From Pseudescherichia sp039594205 (GTDB taxonomy: Bacteria; Pseudomonadota; Gammaproteobacteria; Enterobacterales; Enterobacteriaceae), in the NCBI GenBank assembly GCA_039594205.1, contig JBCNNW010000004.1, forward strand, positions 1 through 64,000: DNA of 64,000 nucleotides, given 5' to 3'. The translations under genes were made by a program, and so were the position numbers. Below the pieces are notes generated by a model. That model made no database searches. It was given only the letters and a program-made list of their open reading frames with translations, and was not told the DNA's origin. This document shows, piece after piece, positions 43,012 through 51,952 of this stretch (position 1 is its first letter; each line of letters begins with the position of its first letter).

Positions 43012-43786
43012 TAAGCTAGATGAGCCAAATCGACTTGGTGTGTTCAAAGCTACTCATCCTAATGCTTTGTGGGAGAGGGATAAAAACTCAATTGAAGAGG
43101 CTTTCCGTTGTTGCATTGCCAGATATCAAGAAACTCTACAACAATTACGTACGGACCAAGGTAATTTATGTGCATATTGTGAACAGGATTTAATGTCTGG
43201 AACTAATGGGGCATTAGATGACTGCCGTATTGAGCATTTTCACCCGAAATCTAAACGTGAACAGGGAGAACCTAATTGGGCTTTGGAATGGAGCAATTTG
43301 TTAGTTGTTTGCTGTGGCGGAAATCAAAGTAAAGTTGTTAATCCAGGGCAAAGATTTGATGCTGATCCCAAAAATTACTCTTGCGATGTACCAAAGAGTG
43401 ACAAAATTTTAGATACAATTATATTAAATCCACTTAACTTACCTGAATTAAATATTTGGAAGTTTCATCGTTCTTCGGGGCAAATTTCCGTAAATGAAGA
43501 TTCCTGTTTAGAATTTGGTATAAGTGTTGAAATGGCGCACCAAACAATCAAAGAATTGAATTTAAACTCCCCTCGATTAATTAGATTTCGAAAGGCTATT
43601 CTAAATAATCTCAACATTTTAATCACAGAAAGGCTGAAGAAGGGACAAACGGTAGAGCAAGCTGTTAGATTTATTGCCATATCACTCTTTAGAAAAAATG
43701 GAGCAGGTGATTGGCCCTCTTTTTTTAGTGCAACACGATATTATTTAGGTCAGCAGGCCGAGCTTGTTTTAGCCCAACCTATTTAA
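42998..43786 (+). CDS. PtuB-like HNH endonuclease
   Basis: 262 residues from the ATG at 42998, which lies inside the end of the preceding gene by 14 bases. HNH/ββα-metal nuclease with CAYCEQDL, then CRIEHFHPKSKRE and an NLLVVCCGG block, the layout of Septu PtuB and RloB-neighbour nucleases. In Septu, PtuA ATPases oligomerise and hold PtuB, which cuts DNA upon infection. A bidirectional terminator follows. The gene is AT-rich and forms the end of the four-gene unit. Confidence 0.85.
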   Translation: MKKINKLDEPNRLGVFKATHPNALWERDKNSIEEAFRCCIARYQETLQQLRTDQGNLCAYCEQDLMSGTNGALDDCRIEHFHPKSKREQGEPNWALEWSNLLVVCCGGNQSKVVNPGQRFDADPKNYSCDVPKSDKILDTIILNPLNLPELNIWKFHRSSGQISVNEDSCLEFGISVEMAHQTIKELNLNSPRLIRFRKAILNNLNILITERLKKGQTVEQAVRFIAISLFRKNGAGDWPSFFSATRYYLGQQAELVLAQPI

Positions 43787-43805
43787 CATACTTTCAACTA
43801 GTTAG

Positions 43806-43828
43806 AGAGGCTGCTTTTGGCAGCCTCT
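43806..43828. terminator. Bidirectional intrinsic terminator
   Basis: Nine-base-pair stem AGAGGCTGC / GCAGCCTCT with a five-base loop and a short T-run, between the convergent HNH nuclease gene and the membrane protein gene. Confidence 0.75.
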
Positions 43829-43846
43829 TTCAGAGTGCAGAATCGA

Positions 43847-44878
43847 CTACAGGGGCGATGCTAGCTCAGAGAACCAAGCGTGAACTGATCTGTAAAATGT
43901 GCTGATTGACCAAAGCTCACTGCATGCAGCAATTAACAGAATGACCACTAAGAGGATCACTACAGTAGAAGTCATTCTTTCCACACGGCAGTATGATCCC
44001 ATCGCATCTTTTACAGGTTGTCTAGCCAGTTCCTGATAATCCTGCTCATCCAGAAATCCGTATAATTTAGTTCTCCAGGTTGTTCTAACTCTTTCAAGCA
44101 ATAAAATTGTTTGCCTATTAATATAGACAGACATTCCATAGGAAATAACTATATAAACCGCAATAGCACAAAAAACCAAAGCGTAAATATTTTGCAAACC
44201 AACTGATTTTACTGCATCCAGACTGTAGCGAATAACCAAGACACTAATTACAAGAGCCTTATCTTTCCATAGGGAAGAGGACAAATCTCGGGATTGCTGA
44301 ATGATCTTTTGTGTATCTTCAGCCAGCGTTTTCCGCAAATCACCCAAGGATTTCATAGTATCTTTACCACCAGTCCTGATATGGGCCTTATACATTAACC
44401 GTGCAGACTCCAAAGCTGATGAGAGTCGAAGCATCACTCCCTCACAAAAGTTCAGGTCTGAAGGCCACTCTCTAGCCAGCTCGCTGGACAAAAACGTATG
44501 TTTCAGCTCAGTTTCATTCCCCTCTAGAAAAATCCACTTTGCCGCTTCCTGGATAATATCAAAAGCAGGTAATGCTGCCGTCTCATCGCCGAATGCTATT
44601 TTTCTGGGAGGCTTTCCTGCAAGCCCCACCATCATTTCGTCAGCAAAAAAAAGTTCATTTGCAAAACATTTCAGCAACTCTCGGCATCCTAGCAATTTCC
44701 ATATCTTGATTGCTTCATCAGTCTTCTCACTACAATTTTCAAGTATCCAAGGGGCAATGGCATCTGGAGGAAGAAAAGTTGTTGAATAACATTTGATGAT
44801 ACTTTTTGTTACTGAAGGCTTAGTGATAGCTGTTGCATCACCAGCACTCACCGGCAGTATCTCCTTCCATGGATGCAC
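43847..44878 (-). CDS. Membrane protein with large cytoplasmic N-terminus, NdpA-like module
   Basis: 343 residues, no family recognised. Residues 1-190 are soluble and partly helical. The C-terminal part has hydrophobic helices at about 205-222, 225-247 and 300-322, separated by a charged stretch. It is the last gene of a three-gene unit with a 110-residue protein and an NdpA-like protein. A sensor plus membrane effector layout is typical of abortive-infection systems, so this is the likely effector. That role is inference only. Confidence 0.6.
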   Translation of the reverse strand: MHPWKEILPVSAGDATAITKPSVTKSIIKCYSTTFLPPDAIAPWILENCSEKTDEAIKIWKLLGCRELLKCFANELFFADEMMVGLAGKPPRKIAFGDETAALPAFDIIQEAAKWIFLEGNETELKHTFLSSELAREWPSDLNFCEGVMLRLSSALESARLMYKAHIRTGGKDTMKSLGDLRKTLAEDTQKIIQQSRDLSSSLWKDKALVISVLVIRYSLDAVKSVGLQNIYALVFCAIAVYIVISYGMSVYINRQTILLLERVRTTWRTKLYGFLDEQDYQELARQPVKDAMGSYCRVERMTSTVVILLVVILLIAACSELWSISTFYRSVHAWFSELASPL

Positions 44879-44948
44879 ATACCAGCTTATTGTCTGAAAG
44901 CCTTAAGTAATAAACAGCCCATAAATATGTTTGTACCGACAGAGTTTG

Positions 44949-45281
44949 CTATCTTGAAGTAAAAAAGTGCGCCATCCTTCTAAGGTAAAAAGCCTCAGTA
45001 GCCCCCGGAATTTCATTATAAGTGATGGTAATGTAGTGCTTCTGCCCTGGGACCCCCTCTCTCGGATGAATAACATCTCTGCTCTCATCGATAAAAACGA
45101 TCTTGAGATCTTCTGCATGTACATCCACTATTTCTCCCCATAAATCAAGGGATTCACTATCCATTGTGGCGGAAATAAAAAGCTTATGGATAGACACCTG
45201 CTGGTCCTCTGTGATCACAAGGTCAGATAAATGTCGTGAGTGGCATATAGCCTTACCGATTTTTTCCAATATCGATATCAT
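44949..45281 (-). CDS. Unknown 110-residue protein, NdpA-like module
   Basis: 110 residues, mixed alpha/beta, no family recognised. It overlaps the end of the upstream NdpA-like gene by 29 bases, so the two are translationally coupled. Visible features are a hydrophilic N-terminus, a central IVDVHAEDLKIVFIDESRDVI strand-rich stretch and a C-terminal ITITYNEIPGATEAFYLRRMAHF. It could be an adaptor between the other two proteins; nothing fixes this. Confidence 0.55.
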   Translation of the reverse strand: MISILEKIGKAICHSRHLSDLVITEDQQVSIHKLFISATMDSESLDLWGEIVDVHAEDLKIVFIDESRDVIHPREGVPGQKHYITITYNEIPGATEAFYLRRMAHFFTSR

Positions 45282-46239
45282 CTGTTACCAATCCTGCCGT
45301 CACAATTACAATTCGTTTTCGCCCGTCTTCCATATTTTCTACTGCTGGTGCATTGTCTTCATCGTAGATAATGATTACATCTTCCAATGTTTCCAGTTTT
45401 CTCTTCCGGGGCTTCTGAATGTTATCCGGAATGATGCGGAAAGATTCACCTGAAATTCCTAAATCCTTTATTTTACGAAAAAAATACTTAACCAGAGGGT
45501 GTTCTTCCTCCAAGGGACCAAAAATCTGGGTCAACAATGGCAGTGCTTCATCAGTATTAAAATCCTGTTCGCCATGGCGTAAAGTTTCATAAATTTTGTT
45601 TACTCCGCTGCGCTTGATCTCTTCAGGTAGTAAGTTTCGATGCTTTTTATATACATCTTTTAATACAGTAACTAGCTTATCGCTGAGCTGAGTTGGGTCA
45701 TTGACGCGCTTAACCTGTAGAAATCGTTCAAAATAGACAGAGATGTTAGTACGTTTGCTGCGATCTCGTACGACAACTAATCTGCCCGGCGAATCTTCAT
45801 TCAGCCGTACCAGTGCGATTTTCTGCATGGCTTCGGCTTTTTTAACGAAACTTTCGCGAAAGCGTTCGAGTTTAGGTACCTGAAACTCATCTCCTTCAAC
45901 ATCCAGCACATAACGGACTACATCTTCATTGTCATACTTAATCAACGCATACAGTTTCTCATCGTTGAGTGTATGAAGTTCAAAAAGGAAAAAAACGCCC
46001 ATACTGGCATTCTTGGTATGGTGGTGAGACTGAAAATCGCTTGCCAATAAGGAGGATTGCTCAGTAAAGCAGCCGATATCGGTGTCTGCATGTTCCCTGA
46101 TGATCCTCAGGATTCGCTCTGTATTTGACAACTCCTTAAAATGAAACATATTGCCACTAACTGCAGATTTGATACGTTCCAGAAAGAAATCAACATGCTC
46201 CGGAGGGGAAATTTCGCTGAGTAAAACAGGGATTTCCAA
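45253..46239 (-). CDS. NdpA/YejK-like nucleoid-associated protein
   Basis: 328 residues. The sequence follows the 37-kDa nucleoid-associated (NdpA/YejK) pattern: a strand-helix start, GVFFLFELHTLNDEKLYALIKYDNEDVV split over the core sheet, then FRESFVKKAEAMQKIALVRL and a C-terminal FFRKIKDLGISGE block. YejK binds DNA and topoisomerases; phages such as T7 and lambda encode inhibitors of related host proteins. Here it is the first gene of an AT-rich three-gene island module and may sense phage DNA or topology. Family assignment is moderate. Confidence 0.55.
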   Translation of the reverse strand: MEIPVLLSEISPPEHVDFFLERIKSAVSGNMFHFKELSNTERILRIIREHADTDIGCFTEQSSLLASDFQSHHHTKNASMGVFFLFELHTLNDEKLYALIKYDNEDVVRYVLDVEGDEFQVPKLERFRESFVKKAEAMQKIALVRLNEDSPGRLVVVRDRSKRTNISVYFERFLQVKRVNDPTQLSDKLVTVLKDVYKKHRNLLPEEIKRSGVNKIYETLRHGEQDFNTDEALPLLTQIFGPLEEEHPLVKYFFRKIKDLGISGESFRIIPDNIQKPRKRKLETLEDVIIIYDEDNAPAVENMEDGRKRIVIVTAGLVTDDIDIGKNR

Positions 46240-46472
46240 CTAACCGCCAACCACATGAAAAATCATCCTTTTTATTGATAATGCATTGATTTCTTCATCC
46301 GTTAAAAAACTCATTTTTATTTCTCAATATTGTATTTTTATTTACTACCGTGAGCCATCTTACCTAAGCGTAGAACGTGGCGGAAAACACGATAACAGTA
46401 TTGCATAGCTTATGGCGTAACTTATCCTCGCCCCAGACAGAATAAACGTCAAAATAAAATAATGAAAATATG

Positions 46473-46498
46473 ATCGAGACAGCATTAGCTGCCTCGAT
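46473..46498 (-). terminator. Terminator hairpin after the distal-island integrase
   Basis: Inverted repeat ATCGAGGCAG / CTGTCTCGAT (one mismatch) just after the integrase stop on the minus strand, followed by T-rich sequence. It separates the integrase from the NdpA-like unit. Confidence 0.5.
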
Positions 46499-46510
46499 TT
46501 CTTAGACTTT

Positions 46511-47764
46511 TTACATTACTAGGGCAAAATCAAACGGACTCACCCCCTTCTCCCGATTCGCATCCAGATAATCCGCCCACCACTGCAGCATCAACCTCCT
46601 CTCCCCCAGATGCTCCGCCTTATGAATATAAGCCGCCCGCACAGAGCTACGCTCCTGATGGCTCATCTGCCTTTCTACCGCATCCCTCGACCACAATCCC
46701 GACTCAATCAACGAACTACACGCCATTGTCCTAAAACCATGGCCACACACTTCCGTTTTCGTGTCATAACCCATCACTCGCAGAGCTTTATTCACCGTAT
46801 TCTCACTCATGGGTTTACGAGGATCGTGATCGCCAACGAAGATCAGCTCTCGGTTTCCATTCATGCCTTTGATCTTTTCCAAAATAGCTAAGGCCTGACG
46901 AGACAAGGGAACAAGATGTGGCGTCCTCATCTTTGAACCACGCTGAGAATGTTTAACACCTTCCAGCGGTTCACGCTCACCTGGAATCGTCCACATGGCT
47001 GTTTCAAAATCGACTTCTGACCAGCGGGCAAAACGCAGCTCGCTTGAACGGATGAAAATCAATAACGTGAGTTCGACAGCCAGTCGGGTTAACGGTCTTC
47101 CAGAATAGTGATCGATACGGTGAAGCAATTCAGGTATACGATTGAGTTCCAGAGCAGCACGATGCTGTCTTTTCGCCGTAGCCACCGCACCGGCAATCTC
47201 TTGAGCGGGATTGTAGTCGATTAACCCACTCTGCACAGCAAAGCGCATAATCGCGGTAGTACGCTGTTGTAAATGGGCGGCGACTTCAAGGCGTCCGGAT
47301 GACTCGACTGCTTTGATGGGTACAAGTAGGTCTCGCGTTTTCAGTTCTGCAATGTTCCGCTTACCGATAGCAGCAAAGAGATTATCTTCGAGGCTTTTCA
47401 ATACACGAGCACTATGCGATGCAGACCACTTCTGATTACTGGCGTGCCAGTCTCTAGCGACCACTTCAAACGTTATCGCCTTTTGCTCCTGTTCTACCTT
47501 AACCACTTTCTTGTTTTCACTGGGATCGACGCCGTTAGCTAAAAGCTTACGCGCTTCGTCTCGCCGCGATCGAGCATCAGCTAACGAAACTTCAGGATAC
47601 TTCCCTAGCGCCAGCATCTTCTCTTTACCACCGAAGCGATAACGTAGCCGCCAGTATTTGGAGCCGTTAGGGTGAACCAGCAACACCATGCCTTCACCGT
47701 CAGTAAGTTTATAGGCTTTTGCTTCAGGCTTAGCCGAACGAACCTTCACATCACTCAAAGCCAT
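46511..47764 (-). CDS. P4-type tyrosine integrase of the distal leuX island
   Basis: 417 residues from the ATG of MALSDVKVRSAKPEAK at 47764; the longer reading to 47800 has no ribosome site. An N-terminal DUF4102 arm-binding domain (about 1-90) is followed by a core-binding domain and the catalytic domain. The catalytic residues are seen: Arg in RSSELRFARW, His and Arg in CGHGFRTMA and Tyr in AYIHKAEH. It is related to, but clearly different from, the proximal island integrase. It starts about 200 bases from the att copy at 47961. Confidence 0.93.
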   Translation of the reverse strand: MALSDVKVRSAKPEAKAYKLTDGEGMVLLVHPNGSKYWRLRYRFGGKEKMLALGKYPEVSLADARSRRDEARKLLANGVDPSENKKVVKVEQEQKAITFEVVARDWHASNQKWSASHSARVLKSLEDNLFAAIGKRNIAELKTRDLLVPIKAVESSGRLEVAAHLQQRTTAIMRFAVQSGLIDYNPAQEIAGAVATAKRQHRAALELNRIPELLHRIDHYSGRPLTRLAVELTLLIFIRSSELRFARWSEVDFETAMWTIPGEREPLEGVKHSQRGSKMRTPHLVPLSRQALAILEKIKGMNGNRELIFVGDHDPRKPMSENTVNKALRVMGYDTKTEVCGHGFRTMACSSLIESGLWSRDAVERQMSHQERSSVRAAYIHKAEHLGERRLMLQWWADYLDANREKGVSPFDFALVM

Positions 47765-47960
47765 GATGAGTATTCTTTCAAGGGTTCTGTGTGGGTACAA
47801 ACATTATCGAACCGCGATATACCCGCAGTTGTACCCGCATTAGTAAGTTGATGTAGATTGAATCAGGTTGACTTAGGTTGTGTGAAAAAGCGAGAAAAGC
47901 CTTGCGGATACTGGATTTCAGGCACAAAAAAGACGTCCGTTGACGTCTATTGATGTTCCG

Positions 47961-47980
47961 ATGGTGCGAAGGCCGGACTC
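47961..47980 (-). other. Attachment site, degenerate copy of the leuX 3' end
   Basis: ATGGTGCGAAGGCCGGACTC equals the 3' end of leuX at 58530-58550 except for one missing C after GGTGC. It marks the junction between the two tandem islands and serves as attR of the P4-like element and att of the distal island. Confidence 0.82.
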
Positions 47981-48201
47981 AAAAAATGATGTAAGTATAT
48001 GAAATTAAATAACTATCAATTCAATCGTAACTAATATGCCCCCTTTTATGCCCCCAACCATTTTTTCGACCATCTCAAACTTAGCCATATAATATTGCTA
48101 GCAAATTAAAGATTACGCCCTATTCGGTTTGGATCCGAAATCCGGATCCTAACCGGAACTCAATCCCTACTAAAAAGTTTTTTTGCATTTTACTGTCCAC
48201 A

Positions 48202-48451
48202 CTGTTCACCTCGATTATTTCTCATTTTATATCATGAAGTTAGATGGTGATGAGTTGGTGAAGAGTGAACAGTCGACTCTTCACCTTTATTCGTTTTGCT
48301 CGTTCTGGATGCGCCCGGTCAGGCGATACGCGGGAGGATAAAAAGTTTTTTCAGGTTTTACTGTACACTCTGTTCACCTTTGTTTTTATTAATAATTTCA
48401 TGGTGATACAGGGTGAATATATAGTGAAGGGTGAACAGTGGATTGTTCACC
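48202..48451. repeat. Iteron cluster 1 (P4 alpha-binding repeats)
   Basis: Copies of GGTGAACAG or its inverse CTGTTCACC occur at 48202-48210, 48370-48378 and 48430-48438, with near copies at 48257-48265, 48264-48272, 48277-48285 and 48443-48451. P4 alpha protein binds type I iterons GGTGAACAG in ori1 and crr. This cluster lies just past the 3' end of the alpha gene, with the second cluster about 4.2 kb away, as in P4. Confidence 0.8.
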
Positions 48452-48503
48452 TTGTGGCATTGGCCAGAAAGAAAAAGACCGGCTGCTGCCGGTCTGGAGT
48501 TGG

Positions 48504-50837
48504 TTATATCGCTGCGGGTTCGTCGCACTTCGGCAGCCAGTCGCCGTAGCTTTCCTCTTTCAGCGACAGATTGGTCTGTATTCCCTGCTTTGTGTGCCGC
48601 TTCTCATAATTCAGGCCGTACTCTTTCAGCATCATGGGCAGCCCCAGCCCGAACATTTTCAGGCTGAGCACGTTCCTGTACCCGTTAGCCTCCATATAGG
48701 CCAGATACGCGTGATAGAGATATTTACGGTAATTACGCGGAATGATACTGGCATTACCCATAAACATCCCGCTGGTCTGCGGGAGCATTTCCAGATAGCC
48801 GCAAAAATCAAACGTCGGGTCAGCATCACGCTTAATGCTGAGCGCCTCGTCGGAGTTTTGCTGCGACTGGAGCAGAGTGCGCGCTGCCATCGGGTCGCTG
48901 AATTTCTGCATAAGCTGGCGCACGATAACGGCCAGCTCGCGCGCAATTTTATCCCTGAGCTGCGGGTCGCGCTCGTCCGGGGCAATCTGCTCCGGGAAGT
49001 GAATAATCACACGGCGACGTGACACACCGCCGCTGCGGTCGGTGAAGCGCATCGGGTTGTTGTTAACGGCCAGAATCACCGCCGGAATATGTGTTGAATA
49101 TGGGTTCTGGTATTTCGGGTCAACCGAGACCGCATCGCCACCGGTGATGGCTTTAAGTCCTGCGCCGTCACCGCTCCATTTTTCCTGGTCAGGCAGACGT
49201 ATCAGCGAGAAGCCAATCAGGGATGCACGCTTGCGCGGGTCTTCCAGCGTGTCAATATCGGCTGACGTGGCGTTATCCTCTCCGGCGAGCAGGGTCCCGA
49301 TTTCGGCCAGAATACTTTTGCCGCTCCCTCCGGGACCGGTGACTTCGAGAAAGAGCTGCCAGTCGTAGCGGTTCGCCAGCACCATAAAAAGCGCAGCGAG
49401 TATCACGTCGCGCTTTTGTGGATTTTTACCGGCCGCACGGTCGAGCCAGCGCCAGAAATTCGGCGCGTGGGTTTCCAGCGTTTCACCCTCAACAGGCGGA
49501 GTAAAATCCACGTCGCACAGCGTGCGCAGCCAGTGCGATTTGCTGTGCGGGCTGAACAGACCGCTTTGGGTATCGAGTACCCCGTTGCGAAAACCAATCA
49601 GCCGCCGCGCCGGTGTATCCTGCTGCGGAATAATCAGTTTCAGGGTCTCCACCACCGAGGCAATTTTCCCGGATGAGAACGGGGCGCGTAATCGCTGGAA
49701 TAAATCAGCCACATTCCGTGAAAAAGTGGCGGCCGGGATATTTTTCCAGATGCCGTTTTCATAGCGGGACAGGAGCTGGCCGTTCGCATCCACCGCCAGC
49801 GCTTCGCCGTAATGCTCATGCACACGCATCGCCTTATCGCTGGCGCTCATGGCGGTAAATTCCGCCTCGCTCATGGTGTCGAACGGACTTTGCGCCGGTG
49901 GATGGATGGCGTTATAAATCTCCTTGCGCGTGACTTCCTCACCGTTCTGCATAAAAGCATCATTCCAGTCCCCGAATACCGGCGGCAGGGCCACGATACC
50001 CTGACAGGCATCTGCGGCCGCTGCGGCTTTGATCTGGCCGTCGCCGTTGAGGTCGCGGTCGGCGGCGAAGACAATCTGGCAGGCCGGATACTTGCTGCGG
50101 GCAAGGCTTGCCAGAGAAAGGAGGTTAACGGACGACAGCGCCACCATCACGGGTTCCCCGGTCAGGTGATGCACGGTGAGCGCGGTCGCATAACCCTCCG
50201 CTATCCACAGGCGTTTTCCCGCCTGTTTTTTCCCTTCGATGACGTGACATGCCCCTCTCACCTGCCCGCCTTTCAGGGTGCGTTTAATACCGTCTGCGTT
50301 AATGAGCTGGAAATTAACCAGCGCCCCGCTTTCGTCATGCAGCGGCACGATTACATCACCGGCGTGGTAGGTCACGCCGCCGGTTTTGTGCGTGGTGGTC
50401 AGCGTCAGGCATTCCCGACCGGGGAAGCCCTTGCGGGTCAGATAGGCGTTGCCGGTGGCGGTTCGTGTTTTCTCCATCAGCGAGGCGGCAAGCGTGGCAG
50501 CGGCTTTCCGGCTGACGTCGGTTTCAGCCTCAGCGGCGGCGATAACGTCCGGGGCTACCGGCGGCAGGCTGCCGGTCACGGCGTTAACCTTTTGAGCGGC
50601 CTCAGACGGTTTTACGCCGAAGACCTTTTCTACCAGCTTCAGGCCGTCACCTGCGCCGCACTGGTTACAGAACCACGTGCCACGCCCCTCTTTATCATCA
50701 AAGCGGAAGCGGTCAGAGCCGCCGCACACCGGGCAGGCCTGATGCCGGTTTTTAATCACCTTCACACCCAGCGCCGGGAGAATACGTGGCCAGTGGCCGC
50801 ATGCCTGTTTAACGGTTTCGGTTACGTTCATTTTCAT
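48504..50837 (-). CDS. P4-type alpha replication protein (primase-helicase-ori binding)
   Basis: 777 residues, the length of P4 alpha. N-terminal zinc-ribbon primase part (CPVCGGSDRFRF...CNQCGAGD, near 37-65), a TOPRIM region (VIEGKKQAGKRLWIAEGYATAL split) near 200, then an SF3/D5 helicase with Walker A GPGGSGKS near 510 and LPDQEKWSG. The C-terminal 120 residues should bind iterons. One protein thus primes, unwinds and recognises the origin. The last gene of the leftward operon after cnr. Confidence 0.93.
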   Translation of the reverse strand: MKMNVTETVKQACGHWPRILPALGVKVIKNRHQACPVCGGSDRFRFDDKEGRGTWFCNQCGAGDGLKLVEKVFGVKPSEAAQKVNAVTGSLPPVAPDVIAAAEAETDVSRKAAATLAASLMEKTRTATGNAYLTRKGFPGRECLTLTTTHKTGGVTYHAGDVIVPLHDESGALVNFQLINADGIKRTLKGGQVRGACHVIEGKKQAGKRLWIAEGYATALTVHHLTGEPVMVALSSVNLLSLASLARSKYPACQIVFAADRDLNGDGQIKAAAAADACQGIVALPPVFGDWNDAFMQNGEEVTRKEIYNAIHPPAQSPFDTMSEAEFTAMSASDKAMRVHEHYGEALAVDANGQLLSRYENGIWKNIPAATFSRNVADLFQRLRAPFSSGKIASVVETLKLIIPQQDTPARRLIGFRNGVLDTQSGLFSPHSKSHWLRTLCDVDFTPPVEGETLETHAPNFWRWLDRAAGKNPQKRDVILAALFMVLANRYDWQLFLEVTGPGGSGKSILAEIGTLLAGEDNATSADIDTLEDPRKRASLIGFSLIRLPDQEKWSGDGAGLKAITGGDAVSVDPKYQNPYSTHIPAVILAVNNNPMRFTDRSGGVSRRRVIIHFPEQIAPDERDPQLRDKIARELAVIVRQLMQKFSDPMAARTLLQSQQNSDEALSIKRDADPTFDFCGYLEMLPQTSGMFMGNASIIPRNYRKYLYHAYLAYMEANGYRNVLSLKMFGLGLPMMLKEYGLNYEKRHTKQGIQTNLSLKEESYGDWLPKCDEPAAI

Positions 50838-50851
50838 TGTTGTGGTCTCCC

Positions 50852-51172
50852 TCAGTGCAGTACCGGCGCGCTAATATGGCGGGCGCATAACTCATCCATC
50901 ACGGTCAGCCCGAGCAAGGACAATGACGGGGCAGCCTTAAGCGGCCCGCCCTCTATTAAATCTTCCAGCAGGGCACAGGCAATCAGGCGGCCCTTTTCCT
51001 CGCCGTGCTGGCGCAGGTAGAAGCCCTCCAGCTCGGCGGCAATGGCACTTTCCAGCGATTCAAGGGTGAGGTGTGGATAACGGTGCTGACGCTCACACAG
51101 GGCCAGCCATGCACAGGCCACGGCACGGCGATAAAGCGCGGCGCGTAATACAGGCGGTAAGGGCTGTTTCAT
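50852..51172 (-). CDS. cnr: P4 Cnr-like copy-number control protein
   Basis: 106 residues, exactly the size of P4 Cnr (formerly orf106), and lying directly upstream of alpha as in P4. The sequence PPVLRAALYRRAVACAWL, then LEGFYLRQHGEEKG and VMDELCARH fits this family (DUF5375). Cnr binds alpha and limits over-replication by promoting its action at crr. It overlaps the preceding small gene by four bases. Confidence 0.85.
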   Translation of the reverse strand: MKQPLPPVLRAALYRRAVACAWLALCERQHRYPHLTLESLESAIAAELEGFYLRQHGEEKGRLIACALLEDLIEGGPLKAAPSLSLLGLTVMDELCARHISAPVLH

Positions 51173-51402
51173 GCGCGCACCTCCTCATTGAGCCAGCGCT
51201 GATTACAGCGCTCAACTACATCGTCGAGCCGGGCGGTCATCAGGTGAATAACGGAGGCGAGCTGCAACTGCTGTTCCGGCTCATGGCCTGCGGCGGCGGT
51301 GTCCTGCAACAGCAACATCTCACCAACGAAATGGCCGACGTTACGCAGGTGCTCAAGGCTCACAAGGTCAGCGTGCGTGATGGTCAGGGTCAGCTCTTTC
51401 AT
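51169..51402 (-). CDS. P4-type early-operon small protein
   Basis: 77 residues, all-helical and acidic (LTITHADLVSLEHLRNVGHF, EQQLQLASVIHLM). P4-like satellites often carry a derepression or hypothetical gene of this size between the Icd-like gene and cnr, but the function is unknown. Both ends overlap neighbours by four bases (ATGA type), so the whole leftward operon is translationally coupled. Confidence 0.7.
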   Translation of the reverse strand: MKELTLTITHADLVSLEHLRNVGHFVGEMLLLQDTAAAGHEPEQQLQLASVIHLMTARLDDVVERCNQRWLNEEVRA

Positions 51403-51836
51403 GCGCGCACCTCCGCAACCGGCAGGCGACCGGCAAACGACAGGGCGTAATCACGAACAAGGGAAAGGCGGGCTGAACGCTCGTCACCGGCAACGGTGCG
51501 CAGCATACAGACGCGAGGTTTACGATCAGCACGACGGATGGCGGCAAAAACAAAGACAAACTGGGGGTATGACGGGGCGAGGATAGTAGCCATGATGGCA
51601 GCCTCCATTGAGTAGCGGTTACTGCTACCACCGGAAACGCCAATTTCACTGGTGGCAGCCCGAACGGGGTTGGCGTAACCGGCCTCAATGGATACCGGCC
51701 AGCCCGAAGGCTGCCCCGCCCGGACTACCATTATCTTGCTGGAACTATGGTGTACGCATAGACACCACAGCCCGGAAAATGGGTGTGCCTGAGCTACGAC
51801 GAAAAAAAAGACGCGTGGCGCGTCTGGTGTCGCCAT
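51399..51836 (-). CDS. Icd-like/Ash-family host cell division inhibitor of P4-like elements
   Basis: 145 residues from the ATG at 51836. The N-terminal half carries the Ash motif (FFVVAQAHPFSG, SSKIMVVRAG), the C-terminal half the Icd-like domain (QFVFVFAAIRRADRKPR...LSFAGRLPV). An inner start at 51593 would give only the Icd-like part, and both products may be made, as in P4 and P1. Icd-type proteins block cell division when expressed. The DNA between the starts lies in the P4 immunity region, which usually also encodes a CI RNA; I could not delimit one. Confidence 0.7.
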   Translation of the reverse strand: MATPDAPRVFFFVVAQAHPFSGLWCLCVHHSSSKIMVVRAGQPSGWPVSIEAGYANPVRAATSEIGVSGGSSNRYSMEAAIMATILAPSYPQFVFVFAAIRRADRKPRVCMLRTVAGDERSARLSLVRDYALSFAGRLPVAEVRA

Positions 51837-51952
51837 TGAGTTTCGCGGAACGCCAATTCCGGCTGTCGATTTTGCGACAGCGGGAAAACTGTACCAGGAA
51901 ACACACAACAGATGCAAGCCAGAAAAAGGGGCTGTTTGCTGAACGGGCATCA

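Larger units (their letters stand above)
47765..48503. other. Island junction: att site and P4-type replication iterons
   Basis: No protein gene is supported. It holds the promoter side of the distal integrase, the leuX-derived att copy at 47961-47980 and, from 48200 on, the iteron cluster at the end of the alpha gene. The 94-codon frame at 48265 spans the iterons and is judged spurious. Confidence 0.6.

Noticed and set aside
48265..48549. 94-codon plus-strand frame over iteron cluster 1
   Set aside because: Its sequence is made of the iterons and the end of alpha; no homologue is recognised.
49812..51020. 402-codon plus-strand frame opposite alpha and cnr
   Set aside because: Overlaps two firmly assigned P4 genes; composition is that of an antisense frame.
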